A stretch of 64,000 nt of DNA from Catenulispora sp. EB89 (GCF_041261445.1 NZ_JBGCCU010000035.1:1-64000), one strand, 5' to 3'; shown: positions 1 to 8,568, numbered from the stretch's first letter. Notes: generated from the letters alone by a model not told the origin. Numbers and translations are program-made.

Positions 1-1
1 C

Positions 2-70
2 CGGTACGACAAGCTCGCCTGCCGTTACCAGGCCACCGTCACCATCGCAGCCATCAACGGCTGGCTATGA
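2..70 (+). CDS. C-terminal end of an IS5-type transposase (cut by window edge)
   Basis: The first 22 codons, ending in TGA, read RYDKLACRYQATVTIAAING and then WL. This is the usual last segment of IS5/IS1182-like DDE transposases, where an RYDKLA-x-RYxATV run precedes the terminal AAIN-x-WL. Only the tail lies in the window, so it cannot be said whether the element is intact to the left. No terminal inverted repeat could be identified with confidence just downstream. It marks the left edge of a stretch rich in broken genes. Confidence 0.7.
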   Translation, partial: RYDKLACRYQATVTIAAINGWL

Positions 71-167
71 ACCACTTCTCAGACACGGCCTAGTACGGCT
101 GGACTCTGCATATGTCAGCAGTAGATTGCATGCGATCTTGCACAGGGAACGATCGCGGGAGGCGGGC

Positions 168-254
168 ATGTCGGATCAGTTCGCCATGGGAAGCGCGTGT
201 TTCAGACCAGGGGCCGAGGCGTCCGTGGACCGGCTCCTCGCCGGGGCGGAGTAA
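168..254 (+). CDS. Possible 28-residue small ORF with a strong ribosome binding site
   Basis: An ATG follows GGGAGG at good spacing and opens a 28-codon frame (MSDQFAMGSACF..., ending LLAGAE and TAA) between the transposase tail and the next hypothetical gene. I do not recognise the peptide. It may be a short leader, a remnant of the 5' part of the following gene in another frame, or chance. The only positive evidence is the ribosome binding site. Confidence 0.25.
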   Translation: MSDQFAMGSACFRPGAEASVDRLLAGAE

Positions 255-280
255 GCAAGTGGGCCGGCGGCCAGCGCTGC

Positions 281-637
281 ATGCTCGACTCGCTCCTCCG
301 CAGATGGTTGTCGCTGGCCGAGGAGGAGTGCATCTCCACCGTGCCGGAGTTCTCCAACGAGACCTGGTGCCGTGGAGTGTTGGCACCCGTTTGGTCGCGG
401 CTCCCCGCGCAGGTTCGCGATGTGGGACAGGCTCAGCTGAAGCGCGCGGACGCGCAATTCATCGCGGCGACCATCCCGTGGCCGAACCACGAGGACGAGA
501 CGAAGTGGTGGAAGTGGCGCATCCCCCGCGAGCTCGGAGCCTATCCAGATGAGGGTTACGGGTCGGGCTGGCCGCCAGGATGGGCGATGGTGCCATTCGC
601 CAAGCCCGACGAGGCTGCGGTCTGGATCTGGAGCTGA
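281..637 (+). CDS. Hypothetical protein, Trp-rich, about 118 residues
   Basis: The product starts MLDSLLRRWLSLAEEE and has a soluble, acidic, tryptophan-rich composition (several WW/WKW and WPP segments), unlike the Arg/Pro/Ala-rich shadow frames around it. No family was recognised and no signal peptide or membrane segment is seen. A longer frame opens upstream at a GTG near 197, but its extra residues are low-complexity Arg/Gly and look non-coding, so the ATG at 281 is preferred although its ribosome binding site is poor. It lies between an IS remnant and a converging hypothetical gene. Confidence 0.5.
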   Translation: MLDSLLRRWLSLAEEECISTVPEFSNETWCRGVLAPVWSRLPAQVRDVGQAQLKRADAQFIAATIPWPNHEDETKWWKWRIPRELGAYPDEGYGSGWPPGWAMVPFAKPDEAAVWIWS

Positions 638-679
638 TCCAGAGCAGCGGAGGCGCGCCGCGGCCCGCCGTCGGATCGA

Positions 680-1393
680 CTACCGTCGGCCCGATGCGCT
701 GGCCTGTGCTTCGAGTAATCGATTTGCCCTGCCGCCGCGGGTCCAGGCGACCGCTCGCCATGGCCGCGGTTGCTGGTGCGTCCACGACTGGAACTCCTGG
801 ACCGCAAGGGTCGGCGAGATCCTCCAACGAACGGTTGGTCCTGACGCCTCGGGGACGTCGACAAGCTCAGCGCCAACGTCACCCAATTGATCGATGTCGA
901 CGTTCCAGAGGCACAAGTCCCACTGCGCGAGCTCGTCCATGAGCGCGTGGGACTCGATGAGCGTCGGCAGCGACGGGGCGATCTCCAGGAAGTCGCTGCT
1001 TCCGTCCTCGGCCCCGACGCGGCCATCGGTGTGCACGAGGTGGCGGATCGGGCTGGACACGCGTTCTCCGAACCAGTCGAAGTACCAGTCGCCGGGTTTG
1101 TCCGCCCAGGCGTACCCGCCGAGATCGTAGTTCCATTCGCGGGCCATCTCGTGGCGCTGTCCGTCGAGGACAAGAAAGCGCCGGACGGTGTAACGCAGGC
1201 CTCCGTATCGGAGCGCGAATCCCTCGCGCCGGATGATAAGCATCGGAGGAGCAGTGACGAACTCGTCGCCAATCAGTCGGACGTGCTCGATCTGAGTCTG
1301 AAGATCGGGTTCGGGCGGCACGCGCCATCCTGTACGCCGAAGCAGGGTCTGTGCTCGGGAGGATAGACCGTCGAGGTCGTCCAACAGGTGCAT
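680..1393 (-). CDS. Hypothetical protein, 237 residues, SUKH-like N-terminus
   Basis: The ATG at 1393 follows a purine-rich AGAAGAAG stretch. The protein begins with a segment (SSRAQTLLRRTGWRVPPEPD) that resembles the opening helix of SUKH-type immunity or SMI1-like proteins. A beta-rich middle follows, with many aromatic residues (EWNYDLGGYAWADKPGDWYF), and then an acidic helical part. The C-terminal 40 residues are Arg-rich and may not be conserved. No signal peptide or TM segment is present. The SUKH resemblance is weak and rests on pattern only. A stand-alone immunity-type protein would fit the RHS toxin content of the region, but no partner toxin lies next to it. Confidence 0.5.
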   Translation of the reverse strand: MHLLDDLDGLSSRAQTLLRRTGWRVPPEPDLQTQIEHVRLIGDEFVTAPPMLIIRREGFALRYGGLRYTVRRFLVLDGQRHEMAREWNYDLGGYAWADKPGDWYFDWFGERVSSPIRHLVHTDGRVGAEDGSSDFLEIAPSLPTLIESHALMDELAQWDLCLWNVDIDQLGDVGAELVDVPEASGPTVRWRISPTLAVQEFQSWTHQQPRPWRAVAWTRGGRANRLLEAQASASGRR

Positions 1394-1648
1394 GTGGCTT
1401 CTTCTCTGAACCGGTTGTCGTGCTCATCATGCTGGCTAATCGATCGCGGGTGCAACGGATCCGGGCAATGCCGGATCGACTCTCCTGCACCACGACCACG
1501 CCAAAGCCGCGCTTCTTCGCCCCTGGCGGCCAGACTGCGAACGGATCGAGGGCACCGTCTCCCACAGCGGTCACATCAGCTCGAATATGGATGCCTCGAT
1601 TGCCCAACAACGCGCCGCAGAGGGCAACACCTGATCACATACCGCAGC

Positions 1649-2076
1649 TCAGTTCTCGGCGCGCAGTGCCGCGACGCATCCCTCGCTGATCCTGGCCCAG
1701 TCCCGGTAGAACACGCGCGCCTGCGGATCCAGGAAGATCGCGCGAAGCAGGTTGGTCTCCCGGCCGAGCCAGCTGAACAGCGCCTCGCCGAGAGCGTTGG
1801 CCGCCAGCAGATCCATGTGGCGTCCGTAGACCAGCGCCGGGTGTCGGGCCAGGCGTCCAGGAGCGAGACCAGGCTGGGTGCCGCGTACTGCGTGCGCGCG
1901 GTCCGCGACGAGCGTCGCGAGGTACCGGAATCGGCCAGGCTGTGCAGGTAGGCGGCGGCCTCGTCGTTCAGGAGCAGCGCCTCGGCGAGCGCGTCGAGCA
2001 CCTGACGCGACGGATGCTGGTCACGGCCCTGTTCGAGCCGGACGTAGTAGTCGGTGCTGACTCTGGCCGGCATCAT
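1649..2076 (-). pseudogene. Broken MmyB-type XRE transcriptional regulator
   Basis: Reading from 2076, the frame has the second half of an XRE helix-turn-helix (VSTDYYVRLEQGRDQHPSRQ, then VLDALAEALLL), the hallmark of MmyB-like regulators. Near 1840 the frame shifts by one base. The next frame continues with the family's ligand-binding start (PALVYGRHMDLLAANALGEA, then a FSWLGRETNLLRAIFLDP segment) and stops at TGA 1649-1651 after ...AALRAEN. Three lesions are visible: the first HTH helices are missing, there is an internal frameshift, and the last 100 or so residues are absent. It is almost certainly non-functional. Intact relatives are often divergent from an oxidoreductase gene; here the neighbour is a degraded SDR gene. 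Confidence 0.8.
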
Positions 2077-2116
2077 TAGGCTAGGAAACCTTTGCCGAGG
2101 CGCGCGGTGCTGCGGG

Positions 2117-2625
2117 CTAGACCTCGGCGAGAATGCCTCCGTCGACTCGATACTGAGCCGGTGAGCCAGCTCGCTCGTTCGGAGACCAGGAACGCGAGCA
2201 GTTCGGCTGCGTCCTCGGGACTGTTGGGCCGGTTCATCGGGAGGTTCAAGGATGCCGCGATTCGCATTGCGCCTGCTCCAGCGTCACTCCCAGACTGTCC
2301 GCGAGGGCGCCCTCTGTGGCGATGAATCCGGGAAGGACGCACACTACCCGCACGCCCGCCGGGCCGACCTCCGCGGCTAGCGCGCGGCTGTAGTAGTTGA
2401 GTGCTGCCTTCGCCGCCGCGTACGCGACCTGCCCGGGCCGGGCCAGGTGGCGGGCCAGGTGGCGGGCGATGGAAGACACGTGCACCACGACTCCCGACCC
2501 GCGTTCCACCATGCCCGGAACCAGTTCCTGGTCCAGCCGGACCGCGGACAGGAGGTTGACCTCCAGGTCGGACTGCCACGTCGGCATCGGCCGGGGCAGC
2601 ACGCTCGACGCGGCGCTGCCGGCGC
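2117..2625 (-). pseudogene. Broken short-chain dehydrogenase (SDR) gene
   Basis: The middle part encodes a classical SDR core: [20 protein letters not shown], then VVVHVSSIA, then the catalytic YxxxK in [20 protein letters not shown] and the following [12 protein letters not shown]. At about 2265 the frame shifts to one reading ...[20 protein letters not shown], and at about 2150 it shifts again to reach the typical SDR ending YRVDGGILAEV and TAG at 2117-2119. The N-terminal Rossmann half with the cofactor Gly motif is missing, and its place abuts the start of the TetR gene on the other strand. The gene is truncated and twice frameshifted, so no activity is expected. Confidence 0.8.
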
Positions 2626-2627
2626 CT

Positions 2628-3191
2628 ATGCAGGAGCACGTTGATCGGCGACGCACCGATACCCGTCGACGCCTCCGTGCGATCGCGCTGGAGCTGTTCA
2701 CCCAACAGGGCTACGAGCTGACCTCGCTGACCCAGATCGCGGGGCGCGCGGGCGTCACGCGCCAGGCCTTGCTGCACCACTTCGCCAGCAAGGAGGAGCT
2801 GCTTACCGAGTCCTACGAGGAACTGCTCCCCGCGCTCGACGAGCTCATCGACGGCGCCAGCGTTTCACCCGGCGGGTTGACCCACCAGCAGGTCGTTGAC
2901 CGATTCGACGCCCTCGCCCGCGGCGAGCACGGCGCGACGCTGGTGTGTGCGCACGTTACCGAACACGCTCTGCGCGGTCTCCCGGCTGCGCGGACGCTCC
3001 AGCGCAAGCTGACCGAACTGACCGAAGTGCTCGCCACCGACGACACCCCCGAAGGCCGGATGCGCGGTCGGCTCGCCGTCGCGGCCGTGGTCATGGCCGT
3101 CGTCCGCCCCCGAGAGCTGAGTGGACGGCGGACTCAGCGGCACGACGCGGCGCGGGCTGTGGCGCGGTCGCTTCTCGGGGCGGAACTTTGA
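2628..3191 (+). CDS. TetR-family transcriptional regulator
   Basis: This 187-residue protein has a TetR N-terminal DNA-binding domain at residues 10-57: [20 protein letters not shown], then [20 protein letters not shown]. The variable all-helical effector domain follows. The ATG at 2628 was chosen because the in-frame upstream codons fall inside the SDR remnant on the other strand and do not look coding. The ligand is unknown. The immediate upstream neighbour, an SDR gene, may once have been its target but is now broken, so the regulator may be orphaned. The C-terminal part is rather short and Arg-rich. Confidence 0.85.
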   Translation: MQEHVDRRRTDTRRRLRAIALELFTQQGYELTSLTQIAGRAGVTRQALLHHFASKEELLTESYEELLPALDELIDGASVSPGGLTHQQVVDRFDALARGEHGATLVCAHVTEHALRGLPAARTLQRKLTELTEVLATDDTPEGRMRGRLAVAAVVMAVVRPRELSGRRTQRHDAARAVARSLLGAEL

Positions 3192-3267
3192 CGCTCCGTT
3201 CCGCCCTGGCTCGGTCCCGCCCGGGAGCCGGACCGCCCCGGCCGCGCCCCGGACCGCCCCGGCGCCG

Positions 3268-3726
3268 TCACGGCGTGGCGAGCGTTTCGGCATGGGCCGC
3301 GAGACCGTCGGCCATCTTCTGCATGTACCGCTGCAGGTAGGGCCCCATGTACCGGCCGAGACCCCAGCGGGTCGAGTAGACGCCGTGCCAGTGGATGGAC
3401 GTGCCTCCGTCGGGGGCCGGCTCGATCTCGATCGCGGCCTGGTAGTCGCGCATCATGGGATTGAACGCGTCCTCGTATGCCAGGCGCCGCTGCGGGTCCA
3501 CCGCCGTCAGGCGCTCCCCGGTGACCATTCGCCCGGTCCGGAACGCCCGAACCGCACCGACGCCGTCCCGCCCCTCCGGGTCGAGGCCGACGGATCGTTC
3601 GCGCTCCAGGCTGTCGACGAGGGACCAGACCGGCCAGCTGGCCGCGTCCAGCAGTAGCGCCCAGATGACGGATGCAGGGGCCTTCGATCTCACCGTCACG
3701 TCATAACTCTGTCTGTTCGAGAACAC
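3268..3726 (-). CDS. SRPBCC-fold (START-like) protein
   Basis: This 152-residue protein has the polyketide cyclase/START-like layout: an opening beta strand (SYDVTVRSKAPASVIWALLL), helices with WPVWS, a central sheet with VTGERLTAVDPQRRLAYEDA, and a long C-terminal helix (GPYLQRYMQKMADGLAAHAE) that closes the hydrophobic cavity. Such proteins bind small hydrophobic ligands or act as aromatase/cyclases, but the substrate cannot be told. It is divergent from an HxlR regulator with about 125 bp between the starts, a common arrangement in which HxlR controls the neighbour. Confidence 0.85.
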   Translation of the reverse strand: MFSNRQSYDVTVRSKAPASVIWALLLDAASWPVWSLVDSLERERSVGLDPEGRDGVGAVRAFRTGRMVTGERLTAVDPQRRLAYEDAFNPMMRDYQAAIEIEPAPDGGTSIHWHGVYSTRWGLGRYMGPYLQRYMQKMADGLAAHAETLATP

Positions 3727-3851
3727 GAGCGTTCCTTCCTTGGCGCGATCGACATGGAGCGCTCCCTTCCTGGGAGGTTCACATCGGTCAACAGGCAGCG
3801 CCGGCCAAACTTTCCCCCTGACTGGTACGCACTCTGAAATACGGTACTGGC

Positions 3852-4274
3852 GTGAAGGGAAGCATCGAGGTAGAGCCCTTAGTCACCGAAAGCAGACTCA
3901 CCGGCGTCGTCGATCCGAACTGCCCCGCCAGAGGCCTGCTGGAGCGCGTGACCAGCCGCTGGGGCGTCCTCACCCTCGTCGCACTCTCCGACGGCACGAT
4001 GCGCTGGGGCGAGATCCGCCGCCTCCTTACCGGTGTGACCGAGAAGATGCTGGCCCAGACCCTGCGCACCCTCGAGGCCGACGGCCTGGTCGCTCGCAAG
4101 GCCCACGCGGTGGTCCCGCCCCGGGTCGACTACAGCCTGACCGACCTCGGATGCGCGGCGGTCGACCTGCTTCTGCCGCTGGTGGACTGGGCAGTGGCCA
4201 CCGCCATCCCGGCTCAGGGAGCGCAATCTGAAGCAGAGAAGGTCCAGTGGCGGGCACGGCGCTGTACGCGCTGA
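3852..4274 (+). CDS. HxlR-family winged-helix regulator
   Basis: The 140-residue product has the HxlR core: CPARGLLERVTSRWGVLTLV, then RWGEIRRLLTGVTEKMLAQT, then LRTLEADGLVARKAHAVVPP and the wing YSLTDLG. Members bind DNA as dimers and often control a divergent gene involved in redox or aromatic metabolism; here that gene is the SRPBCC protein. The leucine at about residue 10 is encoded by TTA, which is rare in such GC-rich genomes. In Streptomyces, TTA codons make translation depend on the bldA tRNA, so expression may be tied to development (inference). It converges on the XRE gene downstream. Confidence 0.9.
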   Translation: MKGSIEVEPLVTESRLTGVVDPNCPARGLLERVTSRWGVLTLVALSDGTMRWGEIRRLLTGVTEKMLAQTLRTLEADGLVARKAHAVVPPRVDYSLTDLGCAAVDLLLPLVDWAVATAIPAQGAQSEAEKVQWRARRCTR

Positions 4275-4413
4275 CAGCACTGCATACGAGCTCTGAGACG
4301 CTACCAACCGCTAGCGAACGCCTTCTCGGCGCCTGTCGGATCGAGGAGGCGGCATGAGCGCCGAAGCGAGGAGCGCCGAACCGACCCCGAACCCGGCCGC
4401 GCCATGGAACGGG

Positions 4414-5331
4414 CTATTGACGCCACGACACGCCATACGCACGGCCAAGTCGAAGGGCGTGGAACTCGGCGCTGACCTCGCCGAACCGATCCGGCGTCAA
4501 CCGTTCGCTGTTCGGGTCGCGATCCGTGAGCACAGCTGTCGGGACGCCTGCCATCCTCCAGACGATTCGCGGCAGGCGGCTGCTGTCAAACCGCACCGTG
4601 AGTTTGAAGTGGTCACTCCTGCGATGCGGTACCTGTACATAGCGGGGTGCCATTGGCTGGCCGGGCGGAACACGAAGCCGCATCGTGTAACGATGCCGCT
4701 CGCCGACACGGAGTGGGCGCGGTAGCAGGATCACGTAGCGGAAGTAGCTCTCGTGGGGATGTTGTTGTTGCGTCAACACGCCGCCGTGAAGCAGTTCGGC
4801 TTCCAGCCCGTGCGGAGAAAGCTGGTCGTGCGTGATGCGAGGAACGCTTATGGAGGTCACGAGTTCCCGCACGCCGTCTTTGACCGCGACTGCAATCCGG
4901 TGTTCGACCGTTTCAGGCACTGCCCCGTCGAGGGACAGGGCGACTTCAAGGGATTCGAGGTACCAGTCGTCGGCGACCAGAACCGACGCGGTGTCGGGAT
5001 CGGCGTTCGGCGCGAAGCGGATCCATGGTGGCAGGACGTCCTGCGGCTGAATGGCCGACGGGGCGTAGTCTTCGAGACGCTTGAGCTGAGCCCAATATGA
5101 ACGCCAACTTGCTTCGTCGCCATCACATGCGACGACAAACGCGGCGACGACGCTGAGGGTGGGCAGGCGCCGGCCTGATGCGGCCTCTTGAAGAGTGCTG
5201 ATGGAGTATCGGGAGCGCCGGGCGAGCTGGTTGTACGTGAGGCCGGACGTGTTTCGCAGGTCGCGCAGCCAGAAGCCGAACTCGCGGGAGGGCGAGCCGT
5301 CTCGTTCGAGGGGTTGCTCTGATCGCCCCAT
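4414..5331 (-). CDS. XRE-type helix-turn-helix protein with unknown C-terminal domain
   Basis: The 305-residue protein starts at ATG 5331 (MGRSEQPLERDG). Its N-terminal XRE helix-turn-helix (FGFWLRDLRNTSGLTYNQLA, then RRSRYSISTLQEAASGRRLP) is of the type found in Streptomyces regulators that also carry a long sensory domain. Residues 90-300 form a beta-rich unit with many aromatic residues and no recognised catalytic motif. The in-frame extension upstream is Cys-rich and crosses an inverted repeat, so it was not used. The neighbour upstream is the divergent GT2 gene. The signal and targets are unknown. Confidence 0.75.
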   Translation of the reverse strand: MGRSEQPLERDGSPSREFGFWLRDLRNTSGLTYNQLARRSRYSISTLQEAASGRRLPTLSVVAAFVVACDGDEASWRSYWAQLKRLEDYAPSAIQPQDVLPPWIRFAPNADPDTASVLVADDWYLESLEVALSLDGAVPETVEHRIAVAVKDGVRELVTSISVPRITHDQLSPHGLEAELLHGGVLTQQQHPHESYFRYVILLPRPLRVGERHRYTMRLRVPPGQPMAPRYVQVPHRRSDHFKLTVRFDSSRLPRIVWRMAGVPTAVLTDRDPNSERLTPDRFGEVSAEFHALRLGRAYGVSWRQ

Positions 5332-5498
5332 GATATTGCCCCACTGCCTGTTTTCCAGATCTTGCCGCAGATTATCCGGATCGGGGAGGGGGTCTGTCCA
5401 GGCCTGGAGAATGATCGCCCGGGTGGTCGGTGTGGATTTTACGGACTCTTGCCAACTTCCTGCGAAACAATTGTGCGGCCATTGTCTCGCTGACAGCT

Positions 5499-5518
5499 TT
5501 GTTGCCATAACGCAACAA
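5499..5518. promoter_or_regulatory. Inverted repeat in the XRE / GT2 divergent region
   Basis: Perfect 7-bp arms TTGTTGC and GCAACAA flank the 6-bp spacer CATAAC. The repeat lies in an AT-richer stretch between the divergent XRE gene (start 5331) and the GT2 gene (start 5604). It could be an operator for the XRE protein; that assignment is inference. Confidence 0.35.
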
Positions 5519-5603
5519 CAGCATGACGCCACCGTCAGCGCCGGGATCGGCGATCAGCCGACCGGTTCCGTGAAACTGGCTCTGCGATCAAAAGGTGATG
5601 ACA

Positions 5604-6410
5604 ATGAATGCCCGGGCATCGGTTGCCCCTGTGACGATTTGCACGTCCGCTGTCGGACGGCTTTCTCGGCCCGATATGGCACGCCTCGGTGGGAATTCGA
5701 GTTCGTCTCTTTCAGACAACCCCTCCGTGGCCGGATCGAGGTCCGTGCAGGTCGTGCAGGTCGTGCACGTCTCGGCCGTCGTGGCCGCGTACAACGAGGC
5801 CGCGACCATCCGGGACGTCGTCCAAGCGCTCGTTGACTGTGCCTTGGTGGACGAGGTGATCGTCGTCGACGACGGCTCGACCGATGGCACTCCCGCCCTC
5901 GTCCCGGCCGCGGCGACCCTCCTGCGCAACGCCGAGCGGCTCGGGAAGGGACAGTCGCTGGAACGCGGAGTCCGGCACGCGCGAGGACGCGTGCTGTGCT
6001 TCGCTGACGCGGACCTCCTCGGGCTGAGACCGGAGATCGTCGCGAACCTGGTGGCGCCGGTGGTCCATGGCCAGGCCGACATGACGGTCGGACTGCGGTG
6101 GCTGCTGCGCTTCCGAATCCCGATCCTGCGAGGGGTCTTCGCCAAGCTCGGCGGCGAACGGGTCCTGACCCGCGAACTGTGGGACTCGGTGCCCGAGGGG
6201 TACCGGCGCGGATTCCGGATCGAAGCCGCGCTGAACGTCACGGCGCGACGCGCGGGGTTGCGGGTGCGGCCGATGATCCTTCCTCGGGTGAAGCAGGTGA
6301 TCAAGGAACGGAAGCGAGGGGTGGCCGGCGGGCTGACCTCCCGGGCGGGGATGATCGTCGAGATCACGGCCGCATACGCACAGCTGGCCGGAGCCCGGAG
6401 AACACCATGA
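5604..6410 (+). CDS. GT2-family (GT-A fold) glycosyltransferase
   Basis: This 268-residue enzyme has the family 2 signature: VSAVVAAYNEAATIRDVVQA, DEVIVVDDGSTDGT and the DxD-like CFADADLLGLRP. It resembles dolichyl-phosphate mannose synthase-like or glucosyl-3-phosphoglycerate synthase-like transferases, using an NDP-sugar at the inner membrane face. The ATG at 5604 follows AAAAGG at 8-nt spacing; two other starts lie a few codons upstream. About 45 residues before the catalytic domain are low in structure. Its stop overlaps the next start (ATGA), so it is co-translated with the CDP-alcohol phosphatidyltransferase. The pair suggests synthesis or glycosylation of a phospholipid or polyprenyl lipid. 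Confidence 0.85.
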   Translation: MNARASVAPVTICTSAVGRLSRPDMARLGGNSSSSLSDNPSVAGSRSVQVVQVVHVSAVVAAYNEAATIRDVVQALVDCALVDEVIVVDDGSTDGTPALVPAAATLLRNAERLGKGQSLERGVRHARGRVLCFADADLLGLRPEIVANLVAPVVHGQADMTVGLRWLLRFRIPILRGVFAKLGGERVLTRELWDSVPEGYRRGFRIEAALNVTARRAGLRVRPMILPRVKQVIKERKRGVAGGLTSRAGMIVEITAAYAQLAGARRTP

Positions 6411-7627
6411 GCGGCCATGAGGACGACCTGCCGCTGGTTGAGGTGGTGGCAGGCGTGAAGGCCGCGACGCGGATCCCCGCTCCGAGCATCATCAGGACTC
6501 TGCCAATCTCGCTGGCCGGATTCCGCACGCTGCTGGCTGTTCCAGTCATGGCCGCGGAGGCCATGCGGACCCTCACTCCGACTGCGGTGATCATCGGCGC
6601 GTTCGTCGTCGCCCGGGTCGCGGAAACCGTGGCGAAGAGCTCGCGAGGCTCCGCGTTGCCGTCCCCAAGCGGACTGACAGCAAGCCGAACGACACCAAGC
6701 CGAACGACACCAAGCCGATCGACGCTCGTCGCCGACCGGGCCTTCTGCTTGGCCGTGCTGATCGGTGTCGGGGCAAGCCACCGAATGACTTCAGGGCTCC
6801 TGTTCTACCTGGCTGTCGTGGTCGGCGCGCAGATGCTCGTTCCGAGCGGTTCCATCCTGGGACGCTTCCCGGACCGGCTCGTCATCCCGAACGTGGTCCC
6901 GCTCGCGGCCGTTCTGGCCGCCTGCCGGCCCTTTGCCGGAGACGGCCCGGTGTCCGTCAGCGTCGAGGTATTGATCGCGGCGCTCCTGACCGGGGACCTC
7001 TGGTTCAACACGTTGCACGCCGAGCGCTTCCACGTCCTCTCCTGGGAAGACATGGCAACAGCGCTGCCCACGCGGCTGCGCCGGAACTACGAGATGAAGT
7101 TGGAGCGCAGCGGGAATACCACCGCCCGAAAGCTCACCGTCCCCAACCTCGTGACCGGCCTGCGCGTCATCCCCGCGGTCGCCGGCATCAGCGCCCTGGT
7201 CGATGGGAACATGGCGGCCGCCGCGGTCTGGATGGTGGTCTTCGGGTTGCTCGACGTGGCGGACGGCTACATCGCGCGCGCGTTCGGCCAGGTCACGGCG
7301 TTCGGGACGGTTCTCGACGTCGCGCTGGACAAGACCGCCACCACTGCGGCGATCGTCGCGTTGGTCTGCGTCCACCGGCTTGCGGTCGACGTCGCCGGAG
7401 TCGCGGTGATGAGGATCGCGGCGATCGCGCTCACCGCCGGGGTGTGTTGGGCGAGCCGCACCGAACTGCCGCGCAACACCTGGAGCCCGGTGGCTTCGGC
7501 GACGGTGCTGCTGTGCGTCTTCGTGCACAGCGACGACTTGGCACTGGCGACGATGTATCTGAACGTCTGGAACGCGGTGCACTTCGCGCACCACGCCGTC
7601 CGATTCCGCACGCGGCGGACGGGGTAG
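6407..7627 (+). CDS. CDP-alcohol phosphatidyltransferase, apparently with a degenerate duplicate domain
   Basis: The C-terminal half carries the complete family motif at residues 283-308 (D-x2-DG-x2-AR-x8-G-x3-D-x3-D: DVADGYIARAFG then TVLDVALD), preceded by the usual TVPNLVTGLRVI. Such membrane enzymes transfer a phosphatidyl group from CDP-diacylglycerol to an alcohol; the acceptor is unknown. At 406 residues it is about twice the normal size. The N-terminal half has similar helices and a partial echo of the motif (ARVAETVAKSSRGS, then VADRAFCLAVLIG) but lacks the first two aspartates, so it looks like a degenerate second copy. A short repeat (TTPSR) lies between. It overlaps the GT2 gene and is followed 5 nt later by the hydrolase gene. 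Confidence 0.85.
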   Translation: MSGHEDDLPLVEVVAGVKAATRIPAPSIIRTLPISLAGFRTLLAVPVMAAEAMRTLTPTAVIIGAFVVARVAETVAKSSRGSALPSPSGLTASRTTPSRTTPSRSTLVADRAFCLAVLIGVGASHRMTSGLLFYLAVVVGAQMLVPSGSILGRFPDRLVIPNVVPLAAVLAACRPFAGDGPVSVSVEVLIAALLTGDLWFNTLHAERFHVLSWEDMATALPTRLRRNYEMKLERSGNTTARKLTVPNLVTGLRVIPAVAGISALVDGNMAAAAVWMVVFGLLDVADGYIARAFGQVTAFGTVLDVALDKTATTAAIVALVCVHRLAVDVAGVAVMRIAAIALTAGVCWASRTELPRNTWSPVASATVLLCVFVHSDDLALATMYLNVWNAVHFAHHAVRFRTRRTG

Positions 7628-7632
7628 CCGCC

Positions 7633-8340
7633 ATGGCCAGACTGCTGGGGGTGTGCGGGACCGGCAACGACCCTCGCAAGGAACCGCCGCAGGTGATTCA
7701 GGTCAAGTGGCAAGCGGCTCTGATGCGTGGTGTCGAGCAGGCCGGTGGTTCGCCGGCCTATGTCGAGGACCTGGTCTGCGTCACCTATGCCGACCTGCTT
7801 GAGACGTCCGCGCCGGCGACACCCACCACGAGCCCGACGTCTTCTCCTTCACCGTGTGGCACGGCACGGATGGTCCGTTTCCTGTCCGAAGTCCACGCCT
7901 ACGTGGCAAACCTCGACGTCCGCCATCGTGTCCGTGAGCGCATCGCCACCCAGATAGGCCCCGACACCCACATCATCGTCGGTCACTCCCTCGGCGCGGC
8001 CACCGCCTATGAGGCGCTCGCACTCCTGCCCCATCACAACGTCCACACCCTGATCACCCTTGGTTCGCCCCTCGGATATCACAGATACCTGTTGCGGCCC
8101 TCACTAATGCCGAACGACCAGCATCGCTATCCGTGGCCGCCCGGCCTCCAACGCTGGATCAACCTCTACGACCGCAAGGACCCCTTCGTCGTCCGCAAAC
8201 GGCTGAAGCCGCTGTTCGGGGACGGTCATCAGGTTGAGGACTACCCGGTCCGCAACGGACTGGCACTGCATGCGGCAGGGGCCTATCTCTCAACGTTCGC
8301 AACCGGGTGCGCGATCGTTGCGCAGTCTGCGCTGCTCTGA
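7633..8340 (+). CDS. Alpha/beta hydrolase, lipase-like
   Basis: The 235-residue protein has a nucleophile elbow GHSLG (Ser119) after IIVGHSL, then YEALALLPHHNVHTLITLGS, a likely acid Asp in NLYDRKDPF and a late His (GLALHAAGAYLS). No signal peptide is seen, so it is probably cytoplasmic. Residues 60-76 are a Thr/Ser/Pro-rich insert that is unusual between the first strands. The ATG lies 5 nt after the phosphatidyltransferase stop, so it probably belongs to the same operon and may act on a lipid or ester. Similar serine hydrolases also occur in bacterial conflict operons; nothing here decides between the two. Confidence 0.75.
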   Translation: MARLLGVCGTGNDPRKEPPQVIQVKWQAALMRGVEQAGGSPAYVEDLVCVTYADLLETSAPATPTTSPTSSPSPCGTARMVRFLSEVHAYVANLDVRHRVRERIATQIGPDTHIIVGHSLGAATAYEALALLPHHNVHTLITLGSPLGYHRYLLRPSLMPNDQHRYPWPPGLQRWINLYDRKDPFVVRKRLKPLFGDGHQVEDYPVRNGLALHAAGAYLSTFATGCAIVAQSALL

Positions 8341-8437
8341 ACTCGACCCAACCGGGGCTACGACTTGATGAAGGTGGCGAAGCTGTCCAGCGGCACGCTC
8401 TATCCGATGCTGGCCCGCCTCGCGGTCGAGGGGTGGG
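8341..8437 (+). pseudogene. Fragment of a PadR-family regulator
   Basis: Directly after the hydrolase stop, an open frame reads RGYDLMKVAKLSSGTLYPML then ARLAVEGWVTA. This matches the recognition helix region of PadR winged-helix regulators (G-Y-x-L-M ... SGTLYP-x-L-x-RL-x-x-xG-W). No N-terminal start is present, and the rest of the frame becomes unrelated. It is a gene remnant, one of several in this first 8.5 kb. Confidence 0.65.
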
Positions 8438-8568
8438 TGACCGCGCTCGCTCGGGTGGCCACGCCGTCCGAGCCGGCGGCTCTGACCGTCGGCGAGACCA
8501 CGATCTGCCCCCTGCAAGCCACAGCACCCCCGATGGTGCCCAACTCGGGTCCCGTGGGAGGCTGAGGC

